NCBI GenBank assembly: GCA_964439085.1
Contig: CAYTNB010000005.1
Coordinates: forward strand, 1-38,356
DNA from: JAADIV01 sp964439085
GTDB lineage: Bacteria > Desulfobacterota > Desulfobulbia > Desulfobulbales > VMSU01
Length of the DNA stretch: 38,356 bases
Direction of reading: 5' to 3'
Part shown: one piece after another, positions 1-8,474 of the stretch
Numbering within the stretch: the stretch's first letter is position 1
How the letters are laid out: every line of letters starts with the position of its first letter
Notes under the pieces: generated by a model
The model's input: the letters and a program-made list of their open reading frames with translations, nothing else
Databases searched by the model: none
What the model was told of the DNA's origin: nothing
Program-made: the position numbers and the translations under genes

Positions 1-131
1 TCTTACTTGTCATTTGACGCACCAACGGCGTTACGACTTCTGTTACATAGCGCTGATATGCTCAGCCAGTCGTGCCTTGTTGGCACGCCAAATCACTTCG
101 TAATCTTGCGACACTTTAAGGTTTACGAGGC
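1..131 (-). repeat. Dispersed palindromic repeat A, copy 1 (cut by the window edge)
   Basis: The reverse complement of 1-131 matches 15293-15423 with only five differences that I can count, so two inverted copies lie about 15 kb apart. One terminal arm ends near base 131; the other lies outside the window. Inside are nested inverted repeats, including a GTGCC/GGCAC hairpin extended by a C-G pair here and by a T-G wobble in the other copy, and TTACGA/TCGTAA arms enclosing it. I see no coding potential. It looks like a non-autonomous mobile or structured repeat, not a gene. Confidence 0.85.
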
Positions 132-173
132 ACTAGGTAAGCGGAGACTCCGATACCCCCTTTTGTGGTGTTA
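132..173 (+). repeat. Repeat module M next to repeat A
   Basis: This stretch carries AGGTAAGCG, then AGACTCC, then a C-run and GTGGTGTTA. The same order of elements is found, reverse complemented, at 33404-33447 and 5417-5457 next to a different repeat (B). A related piece is at 15517-15545. It can form a small hairpin from the C-rich and G-rich halves. It also sits just past the stop codon of the lipoprotein gene, so it could affect that transcript's 3' end, but it has no convincing T-run. Confidence 0.65.
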
Positions 174-176
174 AAT

Positions 177-662
177 TTATTGGCCACCTTCAATGTTGCT
201 GTTTTCGGTCATATACACATTAACTTTTGTTTTATAGCCGTAAGGATCATCGTAAATAGATATCATACAATTTTTGTTTGGTTTTGTGAATGATAACAAT
301 ATGCTATCATAGCGTATCTCACCTGTTAAACGCCAATTATTTTTTTGCATTGAATTAATAAAAAAATCAGCTAGTGAGGTTTTCTCAACCCGACCGTCAA
401 AGGCCACAATGCCCCCCTTAAAGGACGTGGTATTTATAAACATTGTGTGTTTGGAGTCTAATTTTAATTCTCCTGGTACCTCAAAATCATTAAAATTGGT
501 GGGGAAATATGGCTCGTTGGCACTGCTCGCAGTGGCTGTCGCATTGTTGGAGTCGGTACTAGCCGTATTGCTGGTATGCATTTTAGCACAACCTGTCAGG
601 CCAAGCATTCCAATGATTAATCCGTATCCTGCCAATTTGAATATTTTTTTGCTCTTTAACAT
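177..662 (-). CDS. Putative outer-membrane-type lipoprotein, conserved hypothetical
   Basis: A 161-residue protein with a classic lipoprotein signal: positive N-terminus, hydrophobic stretch and the lipobox LTGC with Cys25 as the predicted lipidated residue. A low-complexity Ser/Thr/Asn/Ala linker (about 28-50) follows, then a compact alpha/beta domain of about 105 residues containing FNDFEVP near its start. It resembles conserved secreted lipoproteins of unknown function from Deltaproteobacteria; I do not assign a family. The start is supported by a good AAGGAG-type ribosome site just upstream of the ATG. It lies 142 bases downstream of yfiR on the same strand and may belong to the same transcript or have its own promoter. 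Confidence 0.8.
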   Translation of the reverse strand: MLKSKKIFKLAGYGLIIGMLGLTGCAKMHTSNTASTDSNNATATASSANEPYFPTNFNDFEVPGELKLDSKHTMFINTTSFKGGIVAFDGRVEKTSLADFFINSMQKNNWRLTGEIRYDSILLSFTKPNKNCMISIYDDPYGYKTKVNVYMTENSNIEGGQ

Positions 663-686
663 TTTATTCTCCTTAGTTTATTTTTA

Positions 687-708
687 TCGGGTGCAGCTAT
701 CTGCCCGA
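687..708 (-). promoter_or_regulatory. Small hairpin in the lipoprotein leader
   Basis: TCGGG and CCCGA arms enclose an inner CAG/CTG pair with a two-base bulge. On the minus strand the hairpin falls about 25-45 bases before the lipoprotein start codon. There is no T-run after it, so a terminator for yfiR is less likely than a leader structure. Function unknown. Confidence 0.3.
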
Positions 709-804
709 ATATTTAAGTTAAATTATATACTCTGCCTATTTTCTAAAATCTATAAACATTATTTAACTTTACAAGTTCGCAAGTTTCTACGCTTCCCTGC
801 ATTT

Positions 805-1449
805 TTATTTAACAGCACTATTTAAGAGCAGTGAATTGGCTTTTAGGCCAGCCTGGCTTAGCGCATGGCGATTGATACTATAACGTATCCGATCATTCAC
901 TTCAAATAGTGATATCATACCTCCCTTGTTAACAAAATTTTTATTGTCAGATACAGTGAGAACTGGTGCCTGACAAAGATCATCAATTATCTTTTTAAAG
1001 TTATTTTGTTCAGTGTTATTTATAAACAGGATATCACAATTTTTTAGTTCCATGCCGTCTTTATAAGGGCCATAATCAATGGTTTTAATTTTCATTCGTC
1101 CCGTCTCTGCCAAACTAGCGGCTAAATCATGCAAGGCCCGGCTAATTGGCGCTTTACCCAGTATGCCAATTATTCTACTCGTTGTGTTTGTTGAGGTCTT
1201 TTTCGAATAATTAGGCCAAGTAACAAAATTTAGAAAATTATACAAATATACGGCCTTAATCTGATCCTGCTTGAGGCGTGGAGGTAAAGCACTGGTAGCA
1301 GCACACAAAATGCTGGGCCGGAAGCACTGTATACAAATGAGCAAACCTAAGGCGATGACTCCACACTTGCGCAATCCAGTTAGTACGGCAGGTACTGGTA
1401 TCCAGCAGCTAGAAGGTTTGCTCTTGTATGAAATAAAGGGAAAACTCAC
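805..1449 (-). CDS. YfiR-like (DUF4154) periplasmic protein
   Basis: 214 residues. A hydrophobic signal segment (about 28-48) ends at an Ala-rich cleavage-like site near residue 50, so the protein is probably exported to the periplasm. The mature part has the features of the YfiR/HmsC (DUF4154) family: an early KAVYLYNFLNFVTWP segment, a central GILG strand, a CDILFIN segment, a GGMI(S)LF stretch and a conserved end in which Asn, Ala and AGL precede a Leu-rich tail. In Pseudomonas YfiR represses the membrane diguanylate cyclase YfiN through its periplasmic domain. The start is GTG and overlaps the kinase stop codon by four bases (GTGA), with GGGGA upstream, so the two are translationally coupled. 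I infer that it modulates the adjacent kinase. Confidence 0.82.
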   Translation of the reverse strand: MSFPFISYKSKPSSCWIPVPAVLTGLRKCGVIALGLLICIQCFRPSILCAATSALPPRLKQDQIKAVYLYNFLNFVTWPNYSKKTSTNTTSRIIGILGKAPISRALHDLAASLAETGRMKIKTIDYGPYKDGMELKNCDILFINNTEQNNFKKIIDDLCQAPVLTVSDNKNFVNKGGMISLFEVNDRIRYSINRHALSQAGLKANSLLLNSAVK

Positions 1450-3053
1450 ATCTTTTCCCCAGAGCTTTTGGCGTTTAGTAAACCTGCGGTGTAGATTTTT
1501 ATATCGGCATTAGAATCTTGCTTTAAGGGAATAGTTATTGTGAAAATTGTTCCTGCCTGGCTAGTTTGTTCGATTAAAATATGACCGTTATGGCTTTTTA
1601 CTATGCCATAAGCAATGGACAGCCCCAATCCCGTGCCCTTGCCAACCTGCTTGGTGGTAAAAAATGGTTCAAAAATTTTGTCTCTGACCTCTGCCCTGAT
1701 TCCGCCGCCATTATCCCTTATACTGATACTAACCATATTATTGGAAGTTCTGGTTTTTATCCATATTTCGCCTTGTCTGCCAATGGCCTGGGAGGCATTG
1801 AGCAAAATATTCGTGTAAACCTGGTTCATTAGGTCTTTTAAACACTCTACGGGCGGGATTTTTTCGTCATAGTCACGATGTAAAGTAATTCGGTCATTGA
1901 ACTCGTATTGGAGCAGAAGTGCTGCGGTATCTATTTCTTGATGTAAATTTACTGTAGCAAAATGTCCGCGACTGGGTTGGGCAAAGCTGTTAAGGTCGGA
2001 AACTAGTTTGACAGTTCTGTTTACCCCTTCGGAGGCATTTCCAAGTAATCGACCAATGTTGTTAATTATTTTGTCGGATGAATTCTGCTGCACCTGAGAT
2101 GAGGAAGAATTATCGGCAAGAATTTGCTGCAAATTATTGGCATGCCTTTGCAGTATTGGAATGGCTCCGGAAATAAAATTTATGCTATTATTAATTTCAT
2201 GGGCAATCCCTGCTACCATACGACCAATGGCTGCCAATTTTTCTGATTGAATAAGTTGCTGCTGGCTCCTGGTAAGCTTATCCACGGCTTTGCTAAGTTC
2301 CATGGTGCGTTCGTCAACCTGTTTTTTCAAATTTTGGCTGTGTGATTTTAGCTTGATATATGATTCCTGCAGCCTGTTACTCATTTCCGTGAAGGCCTTA
2401 AATAATACGCCTATTTCATCATGAGTATTAATTGTTATACTTTGGGTAACCGTAAAATCACCAGCTGCCAGACGCTTGACCGCCTCTGTCAGGACAGATA
2501 TTGGTTTATAGATAATATCTTTTAGAAAGGACGCCAGAAAGAAGGCGAATAATAAGGAAAATATACTAGTGGTAGCCAAGATATATAACCCATTTTTTTT
2601 GCTGTATTTTATGTCGCGGAGGTCATCGTAAATGCTAATACTGCCAATTATTGTCCTATCGTCCAAGATTATATCCTGACTTATCTTTAGATAATTAGAT
2701 TTTTTTAAAAAGTCTTCCCTTGAGGCTATGGGGAGGGCTGCCAAATTAGTATTATTATATGTGGCAAATATTCTATTATCTCTATCGTAAATCCGCACTG
2801 CCATGATAGATTTACGTCCTCTTACAGATGCCAGAAGACGGGTTGCGTCCTCTGGAACATTAAATGCCAAGGCCACCTGACAATTAGATCCTACGATGCG
2901 GGTGAGGGTACTCAAGTCTTTCTTGTAGGTTTTCTCAAAATGCTGGCCGACCAGATAATAAAAAAGAATACAGGCGAACAGCACCGCAAAGGTACTTGTC
3001 GCCATGAGAATCAAGGTTAATTTCTTCTTGATGCTGGTATCACAAAATCTCAT
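1446..3053 (-). CDS. Membrane sensor histidine kinase (CHASE8-like, HAMP, HisKA, HATPase)
   Basis: 535 residues. Two membrane segments (about 12-35 and 156-176) bracket a roughly 120-residue periplasmic domain that looks like CHASE8 (NCQVALAFN, then AVRIYD). A HAMP linker (about 177-230), a coiled coil, a HisKA box with phospho-acceptor His285 (AGIAHEINN) and an ATPase domain follow: N-box around 410-424, DNGGGI at 447-452 and GKGTGLGL at 471-478. There is no receiver domain, and no response regulator is adjacent. The sensor plus HAMP layout is like that of YfiN, with a kinase replacing GGDEF. It is coupled to the yfiR-like gene by a four-base overlap and follows the TonB receptor gene by 57 bases. 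Input signal unknown. Confidence 0.9.
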   Translation of the reverse strand: MRFCDTSIKKKLTLILMATSTFAVLFACILFYYLVGQHFEKTYKKDLSTLTRIVGSNCQVALAFNVPEDATRLLASVRGRKSIMAVRIYDRDNRIFATYNNTNLAALPIASREDFLKKSNYLKISQDIILDDRTIIGSISIYDDLRDIKYSKKNGLYILATTSIFSLLFAFFLASFLKDIIYKPISVLTEAVKRLAAGDFTVTQSITINTHDEIGVLFKAFTEMSNRLQESYIKLKSHSQNLKKQVDERTMELSKAVDKLTRSQQQLIQSEKLAAIGRMVAGIAHEINNSINFISGAIPILQRHANNLQQILADNSSSSQVQQNSSDKIINNIGRLLGNASEGVNRTVKLVSDLNSFAQPSRGHFATVNLHQEIDTAALLLQYEFNDRITLHRDYDEKIPPVECLKDLMNQVYTNILLNASQAIGRQGEIWIKTRTSNNMVSISIRDNGGGIRAEVRDKIFEPFFTTKQVGKGTGLGLSIAYGIVKSHNGHILIEQTSQAGTIFTITIPLKQDSNADIKIYTAGLLNAKSSGEKM

Positions 3054-3110
3054 GGTGAATCACCTGCGGTTCTTGTGAGCAGGCCAACTATTCGATTCAA
3101 AATATGATCT

Positions 3111-5375
3111 CTAAAAAGTATATGACAATGAAACATAATATTGAGGATTGGCAGCACGGGGCGAGTCAAGGGGACGGGTGCCTGAATAATATGCCGGAGA
3201 TTGATTGTAATTAATATATAAAAGTTCTTTGACAATAAAAGAAATTTTAATTTTTTGATCAACTTGATACCAGGCATTGGCATCCATCACAAAAGACCAC
3301 TTATCAAAGAGATTCCGGACATTGGGATTGGTGACCGCAGCCTTTTCATAACGAGGTGATTCGATAGTTGCCAAGCTGCCAATGAAGAATCTGGGGGTGA
3401 TTTTATACCCCCCATGCATTTTAATCATATGATTGGGGTATCTAGTCCAGGAATTGTCGTTGTTGGCGATCCTGGCATCTTGTTCAAATGAATCTAACGG
3501 GCGGGCGTAGCTGTAGCTCAGCCCCAGGCTGCAAGCACTATTAGGCTTGTACTCCAAGGTAATTTCGCCACCCAATGAGGTTATGTTTTTGGAACTATTA
3601 CCAAAGGAAAAGGAGTCCACAAACCAGGCTTGGGTGTATTTATAGACATTGTAGAATAGGGACGTTGAGATGTCTAGACCGCCCTGCAAAAGCCCGGAGG
3701 CGATATAGTTTGCCTCGTAATGGATTGACTCCTCCGGATTTAACTGGATATTTGTTCCATTTTTTACGTTTAGATGGGCCTGCCATATTTGCGGCCAGGA
3801 ATCAGCAAAACGAAAACCCTCCTGATAGGATAATTTAAAGGTTTCATTTGTTTCTATCTGATAGGTAATGGCCAGACGTTTAGTTAAGCTGTCTATATCG
3901 TTGGGAGCTTTATAAGGGCCATCTGTGAAGGTAGGGACTGTGGCAATACTGTCTTTGAAATAGGTTTTGTCATAACGCAGACCCGGCAGGATGGTGAATT
4001 TGCCAAATTCAAGTTGGTCTTCAGCAAAGAGGCCTATGGTGTTCCAACTCCATGGTCGGCTCTTAAAATTAAAAAATTTAAGTTCGCCACCCCAGGCGAT
4101 GGTTTGATTTTTAATACCGCTGTATGTGTCTATGATGGATGCACCCATATGCGCTTCATCGCCGTAGGTGTATTCATCAGCGCAATTAAGAGACGGGCAA
4201 TCGTCAACAGTGCCATTTGGCTTAGGCTGAAGGGTGATGCCTAACCGTTCAACTTCGCTGATCAGAAAATCACTGAACACGGAGGTTGTTTTAATCGTCT
4301 CATAAAATGGGGTGAATTTTATCTCGTGGTTCTTGTTTGGGCGAAAAAGCATCTCCGGTGATATTAAGAAGATGTCGGAATGTTGCTCGTAGAATGGAGA
4401 ATAACGACCATTCCTGCCATCTGCCGCCAGCCGGATCTCATCAGCCCAGCTGGCACTGTTACTTAAATAATATCCTAGAGCTGGATCGACATTTGAAGTG
4501 TGGCTAAGCATACCCTTTAGGTCTAATCGGAAGAAATCATCTTCGTTACCAACTTGGCCCCGGAAGGAGAATTTGTAATCATTGTCAGTTTTACCTACCC
4601 GGACATTATCCAAAAAAGTGTCGGAGGGGGTACCTGTCACTTCCTTCAGGCCGGACCATTGGCTTTTAGGAAAGGTGTAGTGGGGGCGAACGCCATCACT
4701 CTTGTCATATCCTGCATAGAAAAACACATTGGCAGCATTATTAAATACCTTGCCATAGCTGCCTTCGAGAAGTCTGAAGTCACCGCTGCCATAGGAGGAA
4801 TTAGTATGAACTCCTTTTTTACTGGCACCAGTGGCACTGATCATATTGATGTAGCCGTTAATTGCCCCTGAACCATATTGCAGGGCACCAGGGCCTGGTG
4901 ATAGTTCAACTCTTTCGATGTCTCCCAGCAAGGGGCTTGACAGGTCTGCCCCATTTATGCCGACGAAAAACCGATTATTCAGATTAAGATTGTCACGTAA
5001 TAATAAAGTTTTCGAACTATTGTCAATAAGAACTCCTCTGGTACCAACGGTTGCGCCCTGAGTACCATGAGTGACGGTGGTAAATGAGGGCGCCATGCGG
5101 TTTAGATATTCAGTCAGAGAGCGGATGCCAAAATTTTTCATTTGGTTATTTGTGACAACAAGATTGGTACCGGGGGCCTTATTTCTGGCCATGGCAAATA
5201 AACCGGATGATTGAATAGGGACCTTGGATAATTCGTCCATGGAGAGGTTCAAAAGGTAGTCATATACCTCCTTTGAATCCGAATCATCTGCGGCACAGGC
5301 AATATCAAAACTGTGGATGAACAAAAAAAATATTATAAGCAGCGGTAAGAATATTTTACTTTGTTTCATTATCAT
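3111..5375 (-). CDS. TonB-dependent outer-membrane receptor
   Basis: 754 residues. A signal peptide (about 1-28, ending in ACA-A) is followed by a short N-terminal segment with LSMDELSKV, typical of a receptor subgroup often near signalling genes, then a plug domain (about 65-180: the LTEYLNRMAP, GTRGV and DIERVELSPGPGALQYGSGAINGYINM region) and a long beta-barrel ending in the aromatic terminus LSYTF. Such receptors import siderophores, haem, cobalamin or other ligands using TonB-ExbBD energy; no substrate can be read from sequence. Two possible starts lie six bases apart (MIM or MKQ), and neither has a clear ribosome site. It is the first gene of a likely operon with the kinase and YfiR-like genes. 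Confidence 0.9.
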   Translation of the reverse strand: MIMKQSKIFLPLLIIFFLFIHSFDIACAADDSDSKEVYDYLLNLSMDELSKVPIQSSGLFAMARNKAPGTNLVVTNNQMKNFGIRSLTEYLNRMAPSFTTVTHGTQGATVGTRGVLIDNSSKTLLLRDNLNLNNRFFVGINGADLSSPLLGDIERVELSPGPGALQYGSGAINGYINMISATGASKKGVHTNSSYGSGDFRLLEGSYGKVFNNAANVFFYAGYDKSDGVRPHYTFPKSQWSGLKEVTGTPSDTFLDNVRVGKTDNDYKFSFRGQVGNEDDFFRLDLKGMLSHTSNVDPALGYYLSNSASWADEIRLAADGRNGRYSPFYEQHSDIFLISPEMLFRPNKNHEIKFTPFYETIKTTSVFSDFLISEVERLGITLQPKPNGTVDDCPSLNCADEYTYGDEAHMGASIIDTYSGIKNQTIAWGGELKFFNFKSRPWSWNTIGLFAEDQLEFGKFTILPGLRYDKTYFKDSIATVPTFTDGPYKAPNDIDSLTKRLAITYQIETNETFKLSYQEGFRFADSWPQIWQAHLNVKNGTNIQLNPEESIHYEANYIASGLLQGGLDISTSLFYNVYKYTQAWFVDSFSFGNSSKNITSLGGEITLEYKPNSACSLGLSYSYARPLDSFEQDARIANNDNSWTRYPNHMIKMHGGYKITPRFFIGSLATIESPRYEKAAVTNPNVRNLFDKWSFVMDANAWYQVDQKIKISFIVKELLYINYNQSPAYYSGTRPLDSPRAANPQYYVSLSYTF

Positions 5376-5416
5376 AATTTGCCATAATTAGAGTGAGGGG
5401 CGCAACGACTGTAATT

Positions 5417-5527
5417 ACTAACACCCTGCGAGGGTGGATTGGAGTCTACGCTTACCCAGTACCTTAATAAATTTTTTTCTAAAAAACAGGTAAGCGCAGA
5501 CTCTGAGAAAACAATCTTTAAGGTACT
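5417..5527. repeat. Repeat module M plus repeat B core, copy 1
   Basis: 5418-5457 is module M on the reverse strand (CACCC/GGGTG hairpin, then GGAGTCTACGCTTACC). 5459-5527 is a B core: it starts AGTACCTTA, ends TAAGGTACT, and has T-rich and A-rich inner arms that extend the imperfect terminal inverted repeat to about 20 bases. The middle carries CAGGTAAGCG and AGACTC. Similar cores are at 12897-12974 and 33449-33525. It lies between the divergent TonB receptor and hybrid kinase genes, so it may sit inside one or both leaders. Confidence 0.8.
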
Positions 5528-5583
5528 AACATTCACAAGTGCTAAAATCAAGCGAGACCTGAAGGCATATAACACTCCCAATT

Positions 5584-7875
5584 ATGACAAACACGCCACA
5601 ACAGAAAATCAAAATATATATAATTGTAATATTAGTTATTTGGACCATTATGTTGTTTTTTTCAGCCCTGTGGAACAGTAATAAAGAAAGTTCCGAGGTC
5701 TTGAATTTGGCCCGGCAAAGTGCCGTTAATTCCTTCAAGAAAGATGTATTGTATCGCCGTTGGGTTGCTAAACATGGTGGTGTTTATGTCCCGATAACCA
5801 AAGAAACCCCACCCAATCCGTATCTGACAAATATGCCAGAACGAGATATTCTGACTCCGTCTGGCCGCCGTCTGACCTTGCTTAATCCTGCCTATATGAC
5901 TAGACAGGTTTTTGAAATGAGTAACTATAAGGGAATACGAAGCCATATTACCAGCCTTAATCCCCTTAGGCCCGCAAATGCACCAGACAGTTGGGAAAGA
6001 GGGGCCTTGCTGGAATTTGAAAGTGGAAAAACCGAATTGTCAGAAGTGGTAACATGGCAAGACTCCCCCTATTTGCGGTATATGCATGTTCTGAAAGTCG
6101 AGCAGAGCTGTCTTCAATGTCATGCTGCCCAGGGCTATAAACTGGGTGATGTAAGAGGTGGAATAAGTAGCTCAGTGCCACTGACATCGTATTTTGAGAT
6201 CAGAGACGAAAACATGAGTGGAATTATTGTGGCCCACTTTTTTATTTGGCTGCTTGGCTTTTTGGCTGTCATTAGCCTCGGCGCAAGTCTACTCCGGCAA
6301 TTAAAAAAACAGGAGGATGCAGAAAAAACACTGGAACAGGCTGGACTGGAATGGTCAGCCGCTATGGATGCTTCAGACGATATAATTTATATTCTTGATT
6401 TAGATCGTCACGTTGTCAGAGCCAACCAGGCATTCTCCCGGATGGCAGGTCAGGCAGTGGAAGAAATTATTGGTACCCATATTAAGGCTATTCTCCATCC
6501 CCATGGTGAAGAACATTTATGCCAGGTATGCTTGGCTCAGACAGAAAAACGTGATGCGATAATTATTATGGAGGTTGATAATCCTGACAATTCAACTGGT
6601 CTCCCCGTTGAGATTACGGTTAGGATTGTTAAAAACAAAAAGGGCGAACAAATTAGCATTTTGACGACCGTCCACGATTTAACAAGCGCTCGGCAGGTTA
6701 CACATAAAATGGGGGAGATGGCGGAGCAGCTTAAACAGGCCCAAAAAATGGAGTCAATTGGTACCCTGGCAGGTGGCATTGCCCATGATTTTAACAATAT
6801 CTTAACTGTGATTTTAGGTTTTTCTGATCTTGCATTGACTACCGTGCGCAATCATAAAGATCAGGAAGCAGAGGTATCTCTTAAAGAGGTGCGGGCGGCT
6901 GGTCATCGTGCCAAAGAATTGGTAAAGCAGATTCTTACCTTTAGCCGGCATAATGTTCAGGAATTAAAGCCGCTCAATGTGCAATATATTATAAAAGAGG
7001 CCCTGAGGTTACTCCGATCATCCATTCCTACTACGATAGAACTTAAACAAAATATAAGTACAAACTGCCTGCCAGTTTTGGCCGACCCCACCCAGATTCA
7101 TCAGTTGGTTTTGAATCTTTGTACCAATGCTTATCAGGCCATGCGTGAAACGGGTGGGGTCTTGACAGTAACCCTCTTGCAGCTTGAAGTCGCTGAGGCG
7201 GCTAAGGAAACTGGAGTTCATCTGGCCGCCGGCAGATATGTGAAGCTTACGGTAAGTGATAACGGGCCGGGGATAGCCGAAGACGTACAGAAAAGGATAT
7301 TTGAGCCTTATTTTACCACTAAGGGACAGGAAGAGGGTACTGGGCTGGGCCTGGCTGTTGTGCATGGAATTGTGGCAAGTTACCAGGGCGAAATTACGGT
7401 AATTAGTAAAATCGGTAAGGGAACAGAATTTAGTATCTATTTACCGGTCATAGAGGCAGCTGAATTTATAGAAACACCTGAAATAACAGCCGTACCGCCA
7501 ACCGGGAATGAGCGGCTTTTACTGGTTGATGATGACGAAAGGATTGTTGCAATGGTTAGGTCTGTGTTGACGGGTTTGGGCTATAAGGTGACTGCCTTTA
7601 CCAGTAGTGTTGAGACGTTGGCTGTATTCCGGGAATCACCCCGTAATTTTGATATTCTGGTGACCGATATGACAATGCCAGATCTTACCGGCGCCGACCT
7701 GGCTAGAAGAATTCTGGCCATTCGATCCGATATGCCAATTATACTCTGTACTGGCTATAGTGAAATGATCGATGCGGAAAAGGCCAAGAAAATTGGTATT
7801 CTGGATTATTTAACGAAACCTGTGAGTAACATTGAAATTGCCAGGGCCGTAAGGGCCGCATTAGATAAACAGTGA
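5584..7875 (+). CDS. Hybrid sensor histidine kinase with Tll0287-like (DUF3365) c-haem domain, PAS and receiver
   Basis: 763 residues. TM1 (about 11-29), then a periplasmic Tll0287-like/DUF3365 domain with one CxxCH c-type haem motif at 176-180, TM2 (about 213-233), a PAS domain (about 255-368, with an extra CxxC at 313-316), HisKA with His401 (GGIAHDFNN), an ATPase domain (N-box 511-519, DNGPGI 559-564, GTGLGL 585-590) and a C-terminal receiver with phospho-acceptor Asp695 and Lys745. It should autophosphorylate in response to a redox or gas ligand at the haem and pass phosphate to its own receiver; a further partner is not visible. It is divergent from the TonB receptor operon and 15 bases upstream of a PilZ gene, suggesting an operon with it. 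The start lacks a strong ribosome site. Confidence 0.93.
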   Translation: MTNTPQQKIKIYIIVILVIWTIMLFFSALWNSNKESSEVLNLARQSAVNSFKKDVLYRRWVAKHGGVYVPITKETPPNPYLTNMPERDILTPSGRRLTLLNPAYMTRQVFEMSNYKGIRSHITSLNPLRPANAPDSWERGALLEFESGKTELSEVVTWQDSPYLRYMHVLKVEQSCLQCHAAQGYKLGDVRGGISSSVPLTSYFEIRDENMSGIIVAHFFIWLLGFLAVISLGASLLRQLKKQEDAEKTLEQAGLEWSAAMDASDDIIYILDLDRHVVRANQAFSRMAGQAVEEIIGTHIKAILHPHGEEHLCQVCLAQTEKRDAIIIMEVDNPDNSTGLPVEITVRIVKNKKGEQISILTTVHDLTSARQVTHKMGEMAEQLKQAQKMESIGTLAGGIAHDFNNILTVILGFSDLALTTVRNHKDQEAEVSLKEVRAAGHRAKELVKQILTFSRHNVQELKPLNVQYIIKEALRLLRSSIPTTIELKQNISTNCLPVLADPTQIHQLVLNLCTNAYQAMRETGGVLTVTLLQLEVAEAAKETGVHLAAGRYVKLTVSDNGPGIAEDVQKRIFEPYFTTKGQEEGTGLGLAVVHGIVASYQGEITVISKIGKGTEFSIYLPVIEAAEFIETPEITAVPPTGNERLLLVDDDERIVAMVRSVLTGLGYKVTAFTSSVETLAVFRESPRNFDILVTDMTMPDLTGADLARRILAIRSDMPIILCTGYSEMIDAEKAKKIGILDYLTKPVSNIEIARAVRAALDKQ

Positions 7876-7890
7876 CTTCGCGAGGGGAAA

Positions 7891-8292
7891 ATGACTGATC
7901 TTGATAGTGAAAGGCGCAGGAAGGCACGCTACCCTGTTAAAGATAGTAGTGCCGTATTATTGTCTCCAGACAATATTATTTCATACTCTTTGCTCGATAT
8001 AAGTGCATCTGGACTCGCCTTTACCTATAATGGCCCGGGAACCGAAGTAAAAATACAGAGCCACGGTCATGTTGAACTGTTTGGGGAAGTAATGTTGGTG
8101 AGTGATCTGAAGATCAAAATAATTTCTGATTCGTCCCTTGCTACGGATGATATTTGTTTGCGGGAGGATGTGGAGGGAAAAATCGCATTCCCATATTTGC
8201 GGCGTTGCGGCGTGGAATTTGCTGATTTGAATCAAAAGCAGGACGAAAAAATAGCAGATTGGCTAAAAATATTTAATGGCGCAAAAAGCTAG
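7891..8292 (+). CDS. PilZ-domain protein (probable c-di-GMP receptor)
   Basis: 133 residues, essentially one PilZ domain. Both c-di-GMP binding signatures are visible: an RxxxR pair at Arg9/Arg13 and a DxSxxG motif at 36-41 (DISASG). A GAGGGG ribosome site precedes the ATG. It starts 15 bases after the haem hybrid kinase, so the two are probably co-transcribed, giving a phosphorelay sensor next to a second-messenger reader. The 3' end overlaps the convergent small gene at 8289-8474 by four bases. The downstream target is unknown. Confidence 0.85.
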   Translation: MTDLDSERRRKARYPVKDSSAVLLSPDNIISYSLLDISASGLAFTYNGPGTEVKIQSHGHVELFGEVMLVSDLKIKIISDSSLATDDICLREDVEGKIAFPYLRRCGVEFADLNQKQDEKIADWLKIFNGAKS

Positions 8293-8474
8293 CTTGTCTC
8301 GTTGCTAAAATTTTTATCCAAAAACTCACAATCTTTGGGTGATAGATTGAAATTGACTTCCGCTTGTTTGATGATTTCTTCCCGCTTCTTTTCCGGGTGG
8401 TTCTGCTGCATGTCGGAAATCCACTTTATGGCCTTACGCATGATGTCTCCGGGGGGGGAAATATTGTTTGTCAT
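8289..8474 (-). CDS. Small conserved-looking protein of unknown function, coupled to glgB
   Basis: 61 residues, charged and probably all helical, no Cys, no membrane segment. I do not recognise a family. Its start codon overlaps the glgB stop by four bases (ATGA), which strongly suggests translational coupling and that the ORF is real. Its end overlaps the convergent PilZ gene by four bases. A role linked to glycogen metabolism is only guilt by association. Confidence 0.65.
   Translation of the reverse strand: MTNNISPPGDIMRKAIKWISDMQQNHPEKKREEIIKQAEVNFNLSPKDCEFLDKNFSNETS

Noticed and set aside
409..825. 138-codon plus-strand open frame
   Set aside because: It lies opposite the lipoprotein gene, which has a lipobox and a good ribosome site. 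The frame's product has no recognisable pattern and its tail is intergenic.
7018..7365. 115-codon minus-strand open frame inside the hybrid kinase
   Set aside because: Shadow of the ATPase domain coding region; no independent start signals or recognisable content.
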